Part shown: piece after piece, positions 1-8,107 of the stretch
Layout of the letters: the number at the start of each line of letters is the position of its first letter
Numbering within the stretch: the stretch's first letter is position 1
DNA from: Azospirillum halopraeferens DSM 3675
GTDB taxonomy: Bacteria > Pseudomonadota > Alphaproteobacteria > Azospirillales > Azospirillaceae
Length of the DNA stretch: 64,000 nt
Assembly: GCF_000429625.1 (NCBI RefSeq)
Contig: NZ_AUCF01000016.1
Coordinates: forward strand, 91,118-155,117
Direction of reading: 5' to 3'
Position numbers and translations under genes: made by a program
Notes under the pieces: generated by a model
Database searches by the model: none
What the model saw: only the letters and a program-made list of their open reading frames with translations
Told to the model about the DNA's origin: nothing

Positions 1-1
1 G

Positions 2-898
2 CTGCGCGCCGCACCGGACGAGAACCCGGACGTCTTCGCCGCCACCATCGGCGGCTGCGGCCTGACCGGCGTGATCCTGGAGGTCGCGGTGCGGCTGGTG
101 CGCACGCCGTCGCGCACCATGCGCGTGGCCGAACGGCGTATTCGCGACCTCGACGACTTCTTCGCCGCCTTCGTCGCGGCGCGCGACACCGCCACCCATT
201 CCGTCGGCTGGATCGACGCGCTGGCGCAGGGCGGCGCCATGGGCCGCGGCATCCTGGAGACGGGGGAGATCGCCGACCACGACCCCGCCCCGCCGGTCCC
301 GCCCCGGCCGCGGCGGGTTCCGGTGGAGTTTCCCGGCTTCGCCCTGACCCCCCTGTCGGTGGGCCTGTTCAACGCCGTCTACCGGCGCCGCGTGCCGGAG
401 GGCGGGCGCGAGCGCGCGGTGCCCATGGAGCGGTTCTTCTACCCCCTCGATTCCCTGCTCGACTGGAACCGCATCTACGGCCGCCGCGGCTTCCACCAGT
501 TCCAGTGCGTGATCCCCGACGCCGACGCCCGCGCCGGCGTGGGCCGCCTGCTGGAGGCCATCTCCGCCGCCCGCGCCGCCTCGTTCCTGGCCGTGCTGAA
601 GACGCTGGGGGGCGAGGGGCGCGGCATGCTGTCGTTCCCCATGCGCGGCTACACCCTGGCGCTCGACCTGCCCCACGGCTCCGGCATCCCCGATCTGCTG
701 GCGCGGCTGGAGCGCATCACCCTCGACCATGGCGGGCGCATCTACCTTGCCAAGGACTCCGCCCTGTCGGCCGACGGATTCGCCGCCATGCACCCGCGCC
801 TCGGGGACTTCCGCGCCGTGCTGTCCCGTCTCGACCCCGACGGCCGCCTGTCCTCCGACATGGCGCGGCGCCTGCGCATCCGGGAGGACGCGGCATGA
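2..898 (+). CDS. FAD-binding oxidoreductase, DprE1-like (5' truncated by window)
   Basis: The frame is open from base 2, so the N-terminus lies outside the window; an internal ATG at 71 is not the start. The first visible residues include GGCGLTGVI, the end of a PCMH-type FAD domain, followed by an ALO-like C-terminal half with YPLDSLLDWNRIYGRRGFHQ and a closing GRLSSDMARRLRI. These features match the DprE1 oxidoreductase family, which oxidises polyprenyl-phospho-ribose to its 2-keto form. The stop overlaps the ATG of the downstream SDR gene by 4 bp, the usual DprE1-DprE2 pairing, so the two probably make a keto-sugar polyprenyl phosphate for the cell envelope. The substrate is inferred from the family and is uncertain outside actinobacteria. 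Confidence 0.8.
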   Translation: MRAAPDENPDVFAATIGGCGLTGVILEVAVRLVRTPSRTMRVAERRIRDLDDFFAAFVAARDTATHSVGWIDALAQGGAMGRGILETGEIADHDPAPPVPPRPRRVPVEFPGFALTPLSVGLFNAVYRRRVPEGGRERAVPMERFFYPLDSLLDWNRIYGRRGFHQFQCVIPDADARAGVGRLLEAISAARAASFLAVLKTLGGEGRGMLSFPMRGYTLALDLPHGSGIPDLLARLERITLDHGGRIYLAKDSALSADGFAAMHPRLGDFRAVLSRLDPDGRLSSDMARRLRIREDAA

Positions 899-1635
899 CC
901 GGTGAGACCTGGCTGATCCTCGGCGCCTCCTCCGCCGTCGCCCGCGCCTTCGCCCGCGCCGCGGCGGAGCGCGGCGACGCCGTGCTGCTGGCCGGCCGCG
1001 ACGGCGACGACATGGCGCGCACCGCCGCCGACCTGCGCACCCGCTTCGGCACGCCGGCGGGCGTGCTGCCCTTCGACGCCGCCGACACGGACTCCCATGC
1101 CGCCTTCGTCGCCGCGGCCCGGCAGGCGACGCCCGGCACCCTCAACGTCTTCCTCGCCTTCGCCCTGATGCCCGACCAGACGGCCATGGAGACGGACGTG
1201 GCGCTCGCGCTGGCGTGCATCCGCACGACCTACCTCGGCGCGGTGTCGGTGCTGGCCCATCTGGCGCCGGTGCTGGAGGCGCAGGGGCGGGGCCGCGTGG
1301 TCGTGCTGGGCTCCGTCGCCGGCGACCGCGGCCGTCTGCCCAACCACATCTACGGCTCGGCTAAGGCCGGGCTGCACGCTTATGCGCAGGGGCTGCGGGC
1401 GCGCCTGCACCGCAAGGGAGTGACGGTCACCACGGTGAAGCCCGGCTTCCTCGACACCGCCATGACCTGGGGCCTGCCGGTGCCGCTCGCCGCCCCGCCG
1501 GACGCCTGCGCCCGCGCCTGCCTGGACGCCGCCGCAAGGGGGCGGGAGGTCCTGTACTTCCCCTGGTTCTGGCTGGGCATCATGACGATCATCCGCGCCA
1601 TCCCCGAGCGCATCTTCAAGCGCCTGTCGATCTGA
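895..1635 (+). CDS. Short-chain dehydrogenase/reductase, DprE2-like
   Basis: This is a 246-residue SDR starting at the ATG that overlaps the previous stop (ATGA). The N-terminus carries a variant Rossmann motif (LILGASSAVARAFA), and the catalytic site is seen as a Ser in VVLGSVAGDRG and the Y-x3-K motif YGSAKAG. The C-terminus has a hydrophobic stretch (YFPWFWLGIMTIIRAI) ending in RIFKRLSI. In the DprE1/DprE2 pair this enzyme reduces the keto-sugar intermediate made by the FAD enzyme with NAD(P)H. Its last 18 codons are repeated in diverged form at 10863-10916, on the far side of a 9-kb insertion. Confidence 0.85.
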   Translation: MTGETWLILGASSAVARAFARAAAERGDAVLLAGRDGDDMARTAADLRTRFGTPAGVLPFDAADTDSHAAFVAAARQATPGTLNVFLAFALMPDQTAMETDVALALACIRTTYLGAVSVLAHLAPVLEAQGRGRVVVLGSVAGDRGRLPNHIYGSAKAGLHAYAQGLRARLHRKGVTVTTVKPGFLDTAMTWGLPVPLAAPPDACARACLDAAARGREVLYFPWFWLGIMTIIRAIPERIFKRLSI

Positions 1636-1666
1636 CGGGACGCCCCCCCGCGCGCCTCAGGCGGCG
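1582..1666. repeat. Left arm of direct repeat flanking the island
   Basis: The last 18 codons of the SDR gene plus about 30 bp beyond its stop match 10863-10944 with a handful of substitutions and a small indel in a C-run. Both arms run through TGACGGGACGCC to TCAGGCGGCG. In the right arm, the TCA is the stop codon (minus strand) of the gene at 10935-11267. In the left arm, the minus-strand frame reads back as a short RRRAAA-type tail resembling that gene's C-terminus. Confidence 0.8.
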
Positions 1667-1706
1667 GCACGGCGCCGGGCGTCCGTGAACGAAGGAGCGA
1701 GCTTGG

Positions 1707-1736
1707 CCTCCCGCTCGCGTACGGACTCGCGGGAGG
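1707..1736. terminator. Hairpin between convergent genes
   Basis: CCTCCCGC (1707-1714) pairs with GCGGGAGG (1729-1736) across a 14-nt loop. It lies between the 3' ends of the SDR gene and the convergent hydrolase gene. There is no T-tract, so termination is only a suggestion from position. Confidence 0.35.
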
Positions 1737-1760
1737 AGACCGTCTGCGACAGCCCCGCTG

Positions 1761-2987
1761 TCACCGGCACGCCGGCGCGAAAGCGGCCGGAATTCTTGCG
1801 GCAACGTCTTCAGTCGAATTCAGTACATCCTGAATGACCTGCGACTGCCAATCGAAGTAAGGATTAAAGGTGAGGCGCGCATGAACCTTGCCCGGCTCCC
1901 GATAGTCCCAGTCGGAGTACCAGACGGGTTCACCCGACTGGCAGCGCGCCGTGGCCTCATCCGTCTGTCCGTTGAAGCAGATGCGTTCGCTGCCATGGCG
2001 CCCATACAGTGCGTTGTCCGGCGAGAACAGGATGCCCATGTGCGAGAACTGGCTGATGCGCTGCTGTGGAAGCGCATCGGTGCGCACCAGGATCCGCGAC
2101 GAAGGGGTAGCCTCGGGCGGGATGTTTCCATACCAGATCAACCGGCTGGCCGCATGGGTGAAGCGGCACTTGAACAGGTGCCGCACATGGTGGACGTCGA
2201 CGACGGAATCGTGCTCTGCGAGCACGAGGATCGCGGGACGATCGAAGGTTCGATGCCTCAGGTGCTTCCGGACCGCCACGCTGCTGCGGTAGAACTGGGC
2301 CAGGCCATTGGTGGGCACGATGTGATAGCGCAGCGGTGATTGCAGCGGATGTCTCTCGGGAGAGAGCAGCCAGGGCTTCACATGAACGAGCCACGGCGTG
2401 GCCCAGTCGAAGATCTCGTTCGAGCGGAATGCCGGGGAGAACAGCACCAGTCCACGAATATGGGGGTCGCCCAACGCATGGTCGAGCACCAAGTTGGCGC
2501 CGGTCGAAAAGCCTCCGAGCCAGACGTCGGCGAACTCCATCTGGAGCAGGCGGATTTGTTCACCGACCAGCCGTTGCCAGTCCTCCAGCCGGATGCCGAT
2601 CAGGTCGGCAGGCTTGGTGCCATGTCCCGGCAGCAACAGCGTGCGCACCACATAGCCCCGATTGGCCAGATCGTGCGCCACATCGATGAAGGACCACGGC
2701 GAATCGCCCAATCCATGCACCAGCAGGATAGCCTTGGTGGTTGGCGTGGCCGGACGAAGCTCGAATGGGATGTTCCACTCGACTTCACCGTCCGGATTCT
2801 GCGTCTGGAAATTGCGATGCGCCCGAACCCGTTCCCGGGCAGTCTCGATATGGGTCCGGAAACCTGAGGAATTGTCCATGAGTTCCGCAGCGGCCCCTCG
2901 CACGGTGCACCCTCCTATCATCGCCGATCCCAATGCGGCAGCCACAAGAAGGAGCGTGGTGATGAGGTGTCCGGCCTGTCGTTTCAT
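1761..2987 (-). CDS. Alpha/beta-hydrolase lipoprotein (serine aminopeptidase-like)
   Basis: This is a 408-residue protein with an N-terminal signal and a lipobox-like IGGC (Cys about residue 27), so it is probably a membrane-anchored lipoprotein. The hydrolase fold follows: oxyanion-loop HGLGDS near residue 91, nucleophile elbow GGFSTG with Ser about 161, an Asp in LAEHDSVVD, and a His in FSHMGIL near the C-terminus. This matches the monoacylglycerol lipase/serine aminopeptidase group; the substrate is not evident. It is the last gene of the island's minus-strand block, about 250 bp downstream of the oxidoreductase operon. It could supply aldehyde-yielding hydrolysis products to that enzyme, but nothing in the sequence proves this. 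Confidence 0.8.
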   Translation of the reverse strand: MKRQAGHLITTLLLVAAALGSAMIGGCTVRGAAAELMDNSSGFRTHIETARERVRAHRNFQTQNPDGEVEWNIPFELRPATPTTKAILLVHGLGDSPWSFIDVAHDLANRGYVVRTLLLPGHGTKPADLIGIRLEDWQRLVGEQIRLLQMEFADVWLGGFSTGANLVLDHALGDPHIRGLVLFSPAFRSNEIFDWATPWLVHVKPWLLSPERHPLQSPLRYHIVPTNGLAQFYRSSVAVRKHLRHRTFDRPAILVLAEHDSVVDVHHVRHLFKCRFTHAASRLIWYGNIPPEATPSSRILVRTDALPQQRISQFSHMGILFSPDNALYGRHGSERICFNGQTDEATARCQSGEPVWYSDWDYREPGKVHARLTFNPYFDWQSQVIQDVLNSTEDVAARIPAAFAPACR

Positions 2988-3240
2988 GTTCTTGTCTCGA
3001 CCGATGGCAGTGAAGGTCCGTGCTGAGCGGCCAGGTGATCAACGGCTCAAGCCTGACATGCGGTGAAATCGTCGCATTATGTGTATGCCAGATCCACGAT
3101 CCGGGCTATTCGCAGCGGTTGCGGCTGCTTTCGCACCGGCGTGGCGGTGACCGATGCGCGGCCCGCACGGTTCTTCCACCGTGACCATCGAACGCTCGGA
3201 CCGGACCGCACACGGCCTATCGGCGATTCTGCGGCGATTG

Positions 3241-5433
3241 CTATAGCAGATCCTCAATCCGAAACGGCATCGAGCGCAGGCGCGTGCCGGTCGCATGGAA
3301 GATGGCGTTCGCGATCGCTGCCGATGCTCCGGCCATCACGACCTCACCAAGGTTCTTGAGCCCGGTGGAATTGGCCAACGGGTCCGGCTTGTCGACGAAA
3401 CCGACCTCGATTTCGCCAATGTCAGCGTTTACGGCGACGAGGTATTCGGCAAGATCGCTGTTGAGATAGCCTCCGTAGCGGGGATCGATCTCGGTTGCTT
3501 CCCGCAAGGCTGCGCTGAAGGCCCAGACCACGCCGCCATGGACCTGGCTTCGCGCCGTGCGCGGGCTGATGACGCGACCGCAATCGACGATGCTGACGCA
3601 ACGCGGCATCCGGATGCGGCGGGTGGTCGGTTCGACGCGGACTTCGACGAAATGGGCAATCCAGCTCATCGACGTGAAATCGGGATACTCCGGTCCGGCC
3701 GTCGCATCGCCACTCACCCGAAGATACTCCAGCGCCTCCGGAGCCTGGCCCGGTGCGACTTCGGAAACCTCAACCTGCAGGTAGGGGCGCCGGATGGTGG
3801 CCAGTTGCCGGTGGATGCTGCCCGGCACGGACCTGCCATCCAGGAGCTCTCGCAGGGCTGCCTGCATGTGCGTGACCGCCTTGAAGGTCGCCGGCACGCA
3901 TCCGGCCGTGCCCCACGAGCCGGCCGTCTGGTGCTGCGGTGCTGCGCTCGTGTCGCCGACAACGACCTCCAGCCCCATCGGATCGATGTCCAACCCATCG
4001 AGCAGGACGTTGGCGATCGTCGTCTTGATGCCCTGTCCCATTTCATGGCCGGAAATCGCAATGCGTGTCTTGCCATTCGCGGTTATGCGCAAGGTCGCGA
4101 TTGCGGGCGACATCGAAGACGGATAGTTGCCGAGCGCCATGCCCCAGCCGATTTGCGTCCCGTCGGGAGCGGTCATCGAACCGGGGGCGCGCGATCGCTG
4201 TGACCAGCCGAAACGGCGCGCACCCTCCGTGATGCATTCGGTGACGAACCGGGAGGAATACGGCTTGCCGGACATCGGATCAATTTGTCCGTCATTCTGC
4301 AGGCGAAGCGCGACGGGATCCATCCCGAGCTTGTGAGCGAGCTCATCGACCGCGCTCTCGAAGGCGAAACATGCCTGATGCGGGAACGGGCATCGCATGA
4401 ACCCGGCATCCGGCCGGTCCAGACGAACCTGTATGCCGCCGCCATGGTAGTTCGCAATGTCATAGAGTCTGGGCGTTCCCTCATGGTACTCGGCGGGAGA
4501 CAATCCGCCTGCGAGCGAATTCTCATGCTCGGCGACATACCGGACCGCGATCATCCTGCCGCTGGAATCGGCGCCGAGGCGAACATGATGCACGCTTTTC
4601 GGCCGGTAGGACGCGATATGGAAGATATGGCCGCGCGGGATGACAATCCTGACCGGCCTGCCGGTCAGGATGGCAGCATGCGCTGCGATCACCGAGTAGC
4701 CGTAAGCGTGGGCTTTTTGGCCGAAGCCGCCGCCGATCGAGGTGCTCTTCACGTCGATTCTGGCCGGGTCGATCCATAGCGAGGCGGCAATGGCGTTCTT
4801 GACGCCCATCGTATGCTGCGTCGTGTCGTAGATGGTCAGCCGTCCGTCCTCGAACACCGCCATCGCGCCCAGCAGCTCGAGCGGATTGTGATGCTGGGTT
4901 GGTGAAACATAGGTTTCGTCCACGACCACAGAGGCGCGGCCGAAGGCTTCCGCCGCATTCCCCGAGGTGATCTCTTCATCGATGGGTTCACGACGAGCGC
5001 CCGGGCTCTCCATCACAACCGAGAAAGGTTCTTCCTCGTATTCACCCGTGACTTTCTCCGCGCCCTCGATCGCGGCCTCGAGCGTCTCCGCGATGACCAC
5101 TGCGATCGGTTGACCACGATAAGCAATCACGTCGACGACGGTGGAAGGAGCAGAAAAGCCCTCCTCCTCGTCTTCGTCATCCTCGCCGGTTGGGGCTTCG
5201 AAATCTGGATCCGGCTCCGGAAAATCCTTCGACGTAAGCAGTCGCAGCACGCCGGGGACGGCCAGCGCATCGGTCTCGTTGATCCGGACGACCGTTCCCT
5301 TGGCGATGGGAGAGGGGACGAGCACAGCATGGAGCATGCCCGGACTTTGGAAATCCGCCGCGTACCTGGTCGCGCCACGCACCTTGTCGAAGGCATCAAT
5401 CCGCTCGCGATCGGGCAGTTTTTCGATGGACAT
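3241..5433 (-). CDS. paoC: Periplasmic aldehyde oxidoreductase, molybdopterin-binding subunit
   Basis: This is a 730-residue large subunit of the xanthine dehydrogenase/aldehyde oxidase family. The start is MSIEKLPDRERIDAFDKVRG, one base overlapping the upstream FAD-subunit stop (TGATG). It begins with the small aldehyde-oxidase a/b hammerhead domain, followed by molybdopterin-binding segments (SIGGGFGQKAHAYG; SGHEMGQGIKT; QTAGSWGTAG). The probable catalytic Glu lies near the C-terminus in LKNLGEVVMAGASAAIANAI. The size and order fit PaoC-type subunits, which oxidise aromatic and other aldehydes to acids. An unusual acidic run (GEDDEDEEEG, residues 83-92) sits inside the first domain. No XdhC/PaoD-type cofactor chaperone is encoded in the island. 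Confidence 0.88.
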   Translation of the reverse strand: MSIEKLPDRERIDAFDKVRGATRYAADFQSPGMLHAVLVPSPIAKGTVVRINETDALAVPGVLRLLTSKDFPEPDPDFEAPTGEDDEDEEEGFSAPSTVVDVIAYRGQPIAVVIAETLEAAIEGAEKVTGEYEEEPFSVVMESPGARREPIDEEITSGNAAEAFGRASVVVDETYVSPTQHHNPLELLGAMAVFEDGRLTIYDTTQHTMGVKNAIAASLWIDPARIDVKSTSIGGGFGQKAHAYGYSVIAAHAAILTGRPVRIVIPRGHIFHIASYRPKSVHHVRLGADSSGRMIAVRYVAEHENSLAGGLSPAEYHEGTPRLYDIANYHGGGIQVRLDRPDAGFMRCPFPHQACFAFESAVDELAHKLGMDPVALRLQNDGQIDPMSGKPYSSRFVTECITEGARRFGWSQRSRAPGSMTAPDGTQIGWGMALGNYPSSMSPAIATLRITANGKTRIAISGHEMGQGIKTTIANVLLDGLDIDPMGLEVVVGDTSAAPQHQTAGSWGTAGCVPATFKAVTHMQAALRELLDGRSVPGSIHRQLATIRRPYLQVEVSEVAPGQAPEALEYLRVSGDATAGPEYPDFTSMSWIAHFVEVRVEPTTRRIRMPRCVSIVDCGRVISPRTARSQVHGGVVWAFSAALREATEIDPRYGGYLNSDLAEYLVAVNADIGEIEVGFVDKPDPLANSTGLKNLGEVVMAGASAAIANAIFHATGTRLRSMPFRIEDLL

Positions 5434-6452
5434 CAAACTGTCCTCGTTCTTTCGGAAGCAATCATCAATGCATCCGCGAGTGTGCGGATGCCGAGTTCGA
5501 CCTTGAAGCCATTGTGGCGGCCGGGCTGTGCGTTGACGAAAGCAAGCCGCGCTGCTTCCAGGGCTGTTTCGCGACGGATGGTCTTGCCAATCAGGAATTG
5601 CTCCGTCTCGGGGGCTCGCCAGGGCCGGGTCGCAACCCCGCCGAGCGCCACATGCGCGTGCTCGATCTTCCACCCGTTCAGCTCCAACGCCACTGCCGCG
5701 GATGCAAGGGCGAAGGCATAGGATTCCCGATCACGGACCTTGTGGTACGTTGAATGCAAGCCGGAAGCGGTCTTGGGAATGATGATCTCGGTGATCAACT
5801 CGCCGCGTTTGAGGTCGAACTCGAGGTGTGGAGTGTTTCCCGGCAGGCGGTAGAGACCCGAGACGGGAAGGTCGCGCCGACCGTTCGGCCCAAAGATATT
5901 GATGCGCGCATCAAGCGCGGTCAGCGCGACCGGCCAATCGCCCGGAGAAACAGCCGTACAGGCGCCGCTGACGCCGAGAACCGCCTGGGTACGATCGAGA
6001 CCGCCGATGGCCGCGCAGCCGCTTCCCGGCTCGCGCTTGTTGCAGGGATAGATGCTGCCTGCCGAGGCGATTGCGCCGGCTCCGTGCCGGAAATACGAGC
6101 ACCGCGTCCGCTGGAGCAGGTTCGCTCCTACGGTCGCCATGTTGCGCAATTGTTGCGAAGCACCCTTCAGCAGGGCTTCCGTCAGGATCGGGTAGTCGCG
6201 CGCAATGGTCGGATTTTCCGCGACATTGCTCATCGTCGCATTCGCGCCGATGCGCAATTCGGAGCCCGACGTCGAGATCGCATCATACCCAATGCGCGTT
6301 ATATCGATCAGCCGGCTGGGACGTTCCACCCTGAGCTTCATGAGATCAAAAAGTGACGTTCCGCCGGCAACGTAGCATGCACCGGCTTCGGACATAAGCT
6401 CGCTTACTGCCTGCTCGGCACTGGTTGGGACGCTGTAGGCTATCGGTTCCAT
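5433..6452 (-). CDS. paoB: Periplasmic aldehyde oxidoreductase, FAD/[4Fe-4S] subunit
   Basis: This is a 339-residue FAD-binding subunit starting MEPIAYSVPTSAEQAVSELM, with a one-base overlap to the 2Fe-2S subunit stop. FAD-binding segments are AGGTSLFDLMKL and TVGANLLQRTRC. It carries four conserved cysteines (RCSYF, PCNKR, SGCAA, ACTAV) with the PaoB-type signature CNKREPGSGCAAIGG. That signature marks the subunits holding an extra [4Fe-4S] cluster and sets them apart from ordinary xanthine dehydrogenase FAD subunits. Between the first two cysteines there is a stretch (HGAGAIASAGSIY) that is longer than I recall for PaoB. The subunit passes electrons from molybdenum via the clusters to FAD and an external acceptor. 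Confidence 0.88.
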   Translation of the reverse strand: MEPIAYSVPTSAEQAVSELMSEAGACYVAGGTSLFDLMKLRVERPSRLIDITRIGYDAISTSGSELRIGANATMSNVAENPTIARDYPILTEALLKGASQQLRNMATVGANLLQRTRCSYFRHGAGAIASAGSIYPCNKREPGSGCAAIGGLDRTQAVLGVSGACTAVSPGDWPVALTALDARINIFGPNGRRDLPVSGLYRLPGNTPHLEFDLKRGELITEIIIPKTASGLHSTYHKVRDRESYAFALASAAVALELNGWKIEHAHVALGGVATRPWRAPETEQFLIGKTIRRETALEAARLAFVNAQPGRHNGFKVELGIRTLADALMIASERTRTV

Positions 6453-7195
6453 CAGCCCCTCCTCATTTTTGCGGCCGCGTCCGCGATCGCAGCGACGATG
6501 CCCGGATAGGCCCCGCATCGGCAGAGGTTCCCGCTCATGAATTCGCGTATTTCTTCAGGTGAATTCGCGTGCCCCTCGTTCACGCAGGCTATGGCAGCCA
6601 TGATCTGGCCGGGTGTGCAGTACCCGCATTGAAGAGCGTCATGGTCGATGAAGGCTTGCTGCATCACATGCAACTCGCCACCGCTGCCAATCCCCTCGAT
6701 GGTGGTGATCTCGCGACCGTCGGCCCAGGCAGCGAAGGTCAGGCAGGACAGGATTCTCTGACCATCAACATGCACGGTACAGGCGCCGCATTGACCCTGG
6801 CCGCAACCTTTTTTCGTTCCCGTCAGCCCCAGGGTATCCCGCAAGACATCCAGAAGTGATGCGCGCGCGTCGATCGTCAGATGGACGGGCTGTCCGTTGA
6901 CCTTTGTCCTGAGGATAGCCCTGTTTGGTTCGGGTACGACCGGTTCGTGCGCTGCTCCGTCGCCTTGCGCAACGGCGTGATCGTCAACAAGTATTCCGAA
7001 CGCCGCCACGGCAACCGGCCCCTTCAGGGTTGTCCGGCGGCTGATCGCGAGGTCCGCCGCGACACCGTTCGCCGGCTCTCCGACGGCGCGGTCCTCGCCC
7101 TGCTCAATGCCGGATGCAGACGAGCGCAGCGCGCACTTCTGGAGGCACGATGGAAGATGATCGGAAGCTCTGTCTGCCACTCGTCTGTTCTCCAA
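6452..7195 (-). CDS. paoA: Periplasmic aldehyde oxidoreductase, [2Fe-2S] subunit
   Basis: This is a 2Fe-2S subunit with two cluster motifs. The plant-ferredoxin type is GCGQGQCGACTVHVDG, and the second is QCGYCTPGQIM plus GNLCRCGAYPGI. Upstream of the ferredoxin domain lies SRRTTLKGPVAVAAFGI, a twin-arginine-like export signal, which fits PaoA-type periplasmic enzymes. As written the protein has 247 residues, with about 48 residues before the Arg pair. A GTG codon in VGEPANGVAADL, nearer the signal, may be the true start. It is the first gene of the operon paoA-paoB-paoC, divergent from the response regulator with a large palindrome in between. Confidence 0.85.
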   Translation of the reverse strand: MENRRVADRASDHLPSCLQKCALRSSASGIEQGEDRAVGEPANGVAADLAISRRTTLKGPVAVAAFGILVDDHAVAQGDGAAHEPVVPEPNRAILRTKVNGQPVHLTIDARASLLDVLRDTLGLTGTKKGCGQGQCGACTVHVDGQRILSCLTFAAWADGREITTIEGIGSGGELHVMQQAFIDHDALQCGYCTPGQIMAAIACVNEGHANSPEEIREFMSGNLCRCGAYPGIVAAIADAAAKMRRG

Positions 7196-7290
7196 GCCTG
7201 TTCATTGCGCTTCGACAACATAAGGCGTGTCGTGACGGCTTGAGTGTAGTGTGGCAGCGTCGCGGCCGTGTGCCGGACGGGCGGCGGAAA

Positions 7291-7335
7291 TGTAATCGAG
7301 TGTCGCAAAATTCCGATTTGCGACAGCAGATTACA
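7291..7335. promoter_or_regulatory. Nested palindromic operator between paoA and the response regulator
   Basis: A 19-bp unit, TGTAATC-N3-TGTCGCAAA, occurs at 7291-7309 and again in inverted orientation at 7317-7335, separated by 7 nt (ATTCCGA). All 16 specified bases are identical in the two units. Within each unit TGTAAT and TGTCGC are 10 bp apart, as expected for the two half-sites of an OmpR-type regulator dimer. It lies about 95 bp before paoA and about 47 bp before the response-regulator ATG, so it could control both. Confidence 0.7.
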
Positions 7336-7381
7336 AAAAGTTGGCTAAGTCTTGAGCGTGGTTTCAGGTAATCTCTGCGTC

Positions 7382-8107
7382 ATGACAACGACACCGAACA
7401 TCCTGATCGTGGACGACCATCGCGAGATCCGGGACGCGCTGAAGCGCTATCTCGAGCGGAACGGTTTTCGCGCCACCGCCGTCGAGAGCACGAAGGCAAT
7501 GGACAAAGCGATGGCCGAAAGCCGTTTCGATCTCGTCGTGCTTGATATCATGATGCCTGGCGAAGATGGCCTCTCTGCCTGCCGCCGTCTCCGTGTTGAA
7601 CGTGACGTCGGCGTGTTGATGCTGACCGCGCTCGGTGAGGACACCGACAGGATCATCGGCCTCGAACTCGGCGCCGACGACTATCTCGCCAAACCTTTCA
7701 ATCCCAGAGAGGTCCTTGCGCGCATCAAGGCGATCCTGCGCCGAACGGAACGCCCGCAGGTGGCGCTCGGCGGGCCATATGGCGGCAAGCGCTTGCGCTT
7801 CGACCGGTGGACGCTCGATGTCGATCGCCGTATCCTGATCGATGAGGATAACAAGGAAGTGGCCCTGACAATGGGCGACTATCAGCTTCTTGTAGCCTTC
7901 CTCGAACGTCCCCGCATGGTTTTATCACGCGATCGGCTGCTTGACCTGACCAGCGGGCGCGAGGCGACCCTATTCGATCGGGCAATCGACAATCAGGTGA
8001 GCCGCCTGCGGCGAAAAATCGAACGGGACGTGACAAGCCCCGAACTGATCGCAACGGTCAGAGGCGGCGGGTACTGTTTCATGGTCGACGTCACGGAGAA
8101 CACGTGA
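7382..8107 (+). CDS. OmpR-family response regulator of the island
   Basis: This is a 241-residue response regulator. The chosen start is the ATG of MTTTPNILIVDDHREIRD; an upstream TTG would add ten residues. The receiver domain has acidic residues DD at 11-12, phosphoacceptor Asp55 (LVVLDIMMPGEDG), Thr in MLTAL and Lys in LAKPFNP. The C-terminal winged helix contains VALTMGDYQLLVAFLERP and ends NQVSRLRRKIERD...TVRGGGYCF. It overlaps the kinase start by GTGA. The divergent position next to paoABC, with the palindrome between, suggests it regulates the aldehyde oxidoreductase (inference). Confidence 0.9.
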   Translation: MTTTPNILIVDDHREIRDALKRYLERNGFRATAVESTKAMDKAMAESRFDLVVLDIMMPGEDGLSACRRLRVERDVGVLMLTALGEDTDRIIGLELGADDYLAKPFNPREVLARIKAILRRTERPQVALGGPYGGKRLRFDRWTLDVDRRILIDEDNKEVALTMGDYQLLVAFLERPRMVLSRDRLLDLTSGREATLFDRAIDNQVSRLRRKIERDVTSPELIATVRGGGYCFMVDVTENT

